Source: Treponema sp. (lineage in GTDB: Bacteria > Spirochaetota > Spirochaetia > Treponematales > Breznakiellaceae). From it: DNA of 6,701 nucleotides. The notes under the pieces were generated by a model. That model was not told the DNA's origin. It worked only from the letters and a program-made list of their open reading frames with translations, and searched no databases. A program made the translations under genes and the position numbers. The stretch covers positions 1 to 6,701 of the forward strand of contig WQZW01000083.1 of the NCBI GenBank assembly GCA_009780545.1. The letters are read 5' to 3'. How positions within the stretch are numbered: the first letter of the stretch is position 1; every line of letters begins with the position of its first letter. Below, piece by piece: positions 5,681-6,701 of the stretch.

Positions 5681-5962
5681 ATGAAAAACATGATGCCATT
5701 GGGGGCGGTCGCGGCACTTGCCCTTCTGTTCTGCGGCTGTACGCGGGAACCGGAAATGCCGACACCGGCAGCCTCCGGGGGCAACGCCGGGCTTTCGGCC
5801 GTGGAACCTGGAACCGGAGGCAAGACCGCAAACGGCGTCGCGAGACAGGTGATCGTGAACATACGCCGTGCCGGGCTTGCCCAGATAAAGACCTACCAAC
5901 CGGGGCTGGGCTCGGCGACCGGAAGGCGGCCCTGCCCCCCGCCTTTCCGACGAAGCCCCTGA
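5681..5962 (+). CDS. Small putative lipoprotein, C-terminus uncertain
   Basis: 93 residues behind a strong RBS (AGGAGGAGGG, about 5 nt from the ATG). Residues 1-20 form a short lipoprotein signal (MKNMMPLGAVAALALLFCGC) with the likely lipidation Cys at 20. A Pro/Ala/Gly-rich linker follows (about 24-52), then a basic stretch (VARQVIVNIRRAGLAQIKTY). The last ~20 residues (GRRPCPPPFRRSP) look like out-of-frame sequence. They include a C6 run (5935-5940), and removing one C would open another frame with residues such as DEAPDSRPTDSGTGPTK. The true end may therefore lie further downstream, or the gene is a remnant. No family recognised. Confidence 0.55.
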   Translation: MKNMMPLGAVAALALLFCGCTREPEMPTPAASGGNAGLSAVEPGTGGKTANGVARQVIVNIRRAGLAQIKTYQPGLGSATGRRPCPPPFRRSP

Positions 5963-6077
5963 TTCCCGGCCGACCGATTCCGGCACCGGACCGACAAAGC
6001 AGGGTTGGACTTGCGGGAGTCCGCCGTCAGAGAAACCGAGGTTTTTTTCGGAGGGAATGCCGCGCATCCGGAAAATC

Positions 6078-6109
6078 AACAACCCCGCCATGAATGGCGG
6101 GGTATGTTG
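6078..6109. terminator. Strong hairpin, probable bidirectional terminator
   Basis: The core 6082-6090 pairs perfectly with 6095-6103 (ACCCCGCCA/TGGCGGGGT) around a TGAA loop. It extends by 6078-6081 with 6105-6108 past a single bulged A at 6104. A short T-rich stretch follows on each strand (TTGTTT on plus, TTGATTTT on minus). That fits termination of the plus-strand gene at 5681 and possibly of the minus-strand gene at 6251. The CCCCGCCATGAATGGCGGGG form also recalls subterminal hairpins of IS200/IS605-type elements, but no transposase is visible. Confidence 0.6.
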
Positions 6110-6125
6110 TTTAGGTAAGGTGATT

Positions 6126-6181
6126 TTCGAAGGGTACATACCCTTTTAACGCCCTAAAGGGCGGGGTATGTACCCTCCGAA
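6126..6181. repeat. Long compound palindrome
   Basis: Outer arms 6132-6143 and 6164-6175 (GGGTACATACCC/GGGTATGTACCC) are perfect, and pairing continues outward to 6126/6181 with one mismatch. Inside, 6150-6154 pairs with 6159-6163 (CGCCC/GGGCG), leaving a six-base asymmetric bulge TTTTAA. The right arm contains GGCGGGGTATGT, also present in the hairpin 64 bases upstream. It lies downstream of the minus-strand gene at 6251 and could shape its 3' end, or be part of a repetitive or mobile palindrome. The rest of 5963-6250 shows no gene. Confidence 0.75.
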
Positions 6182-6250
6182 TACAATCAAATTTCCACAA
6201 CACGCAAAAATACCACCAATACAGATACCTGCCGTTAACAAGACATTGTA

Positions 6251-6701
6251 TCAAACTTCCGATGTCAAGGAAACGTATCTTTCATACAAGTCTTTAACGT
6301 AACGCAATTGTCTTAACGAAGGCAATTTCCCAGTTCTTCTATAGAAGACCTCCATCTGAAACAACATCTTTCTGTCATTACCCGTAAATTTATCTCTTAT
6401 ACCTTCCAGTGTTGCACGGTGCGCTATATCCGCAAAATCACAATCCACGCTAAAGAACCATGCCCGCAATTTTCCTTCTTCCGTTATTGGTTCTACCGTA
6501 TCTGTCGCCAATGATTTGTCTTCACAGGGATTTTCGTCTGCGCCTTTTATTTCTTCCCTATTTTCTTGATCGACACTCCCGTTTTCTTCAGGCGGGTCCA
6601 TATTTTCGGAAGAGAATACTTCCAGGTGATTATTACCCGTTTTTTTCTTTGCGGTAACGATTTTTTTATTTTTTGGTTTTTCCAGAACATCCCCTTTTTT
6701 C
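6251..6701 (-). CDS. Partial protein of unknown function (5' end outside the window)
   Basis: The frame ending at the TGA at 6251-6253 stays open to the right edge, so the gene enters from beyond 6701 and 149 C-terminal residues are visible. An ATG at 6601 lies inside this frame and has no clear RBS, so it is probably not the start. The visible part begins lysine-rich (KPKNKK, TAKKKTG), passes through an acidic Glu/Asp-rich linker, and ends in a compact, probably helical domain (KLRAWFFSVDCDFADIA; KLPSLRQLRYVKDLYERYV). There is no membrane segment. The A+T-rich, A-tract-rich composition differs sharply from the rest of the window, which suggests transfer or a mobile-element context. I do not recognise the family. 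Confidence 0.6.
   Translation of the reverse strand, partial: KKGDVLEKPKNKKIVTAKKKTGNNHLEVFSSENMDPPEENGSVDQENREEIKGADENPCEDKSLATDTVEPITEEGKLRAWFFSVDCDFADIAHRATLEGIRDKFTGNDRKMLFQMEVFYRRTGKLPSLRQLRYVKDLYERYVSLTSEV

Overview
The window is a G+C-rich bacterial chromosome segment with compact genes, strong GGAGG-type ribosome binding sites and frequent AGG arginine codons. A CarD/CdnL-type RNA polymerase regulator directly upstream of ispD suggests a spirochaete of the Treponema group. This is from memory of gene order; a deltaproteobacterium is the main alternative. The last ~500 bases are clearly more A+T-rich than the rest.

Layout. (1) 47-116: two adjacent perfect palindromes just after nth. 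(2) 117-2633, minus strand: a four-gene operon carD-ispD-ispF-nth in which every junction is a 4-nt ATGA overlap. A well-formed promoter (TTGAAC-17-TATAGT) sits so close to the carD ATG that the mRNA is predicted to be leaderless. (3) 2775-4102, minus strand: a nickel-pincer-dependent racemase of the LarA family with all key catalytic residues. It is split by one extra base in a G6 run and preceded by a 16-codon upstream ORF with its own strong RBS. (4) 4265-5962, plus strand: a protein of unknown function with an apparent N-terminal frameshift, a TM2-domain membrane protein, a DUF2314 lipoprotein whose GTG start overlaps the TM2 stop codon, and a short putative lipoprotein. (5) 5963-6250: noncoding, with two strong hairpins sharing a 12-nt core. 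(6) 6251-6701, minus strand: the 3' part of an A+T-rich gene of unknown function that runs off the window.

Functionally, ispD and ispF encode two enzymes of the MEP isoprenoid pathway, Nth is a base-excision-repair glycosylase/AP lyase, and the CarD-like protein acts on transcription initiation, so the operon joins housekeeping metabolism, repair and global transcription control. LarA needs a nickel-pincer cofactor made by LarB, LarC and LarE, none of which are in the window. The TM2/DUF2314/lipoprotein group looks like a small envelope cluster of unknown role.

I see no clear novel defence or mobile system. The points most worth checking are the predicted leaderless carD message, the chain of ATGA overlaps, the larA upstream ORF, the two (possibly three) frameshifts, which may be assembly errors, and the paired hairpins next to the A+T-rich region.
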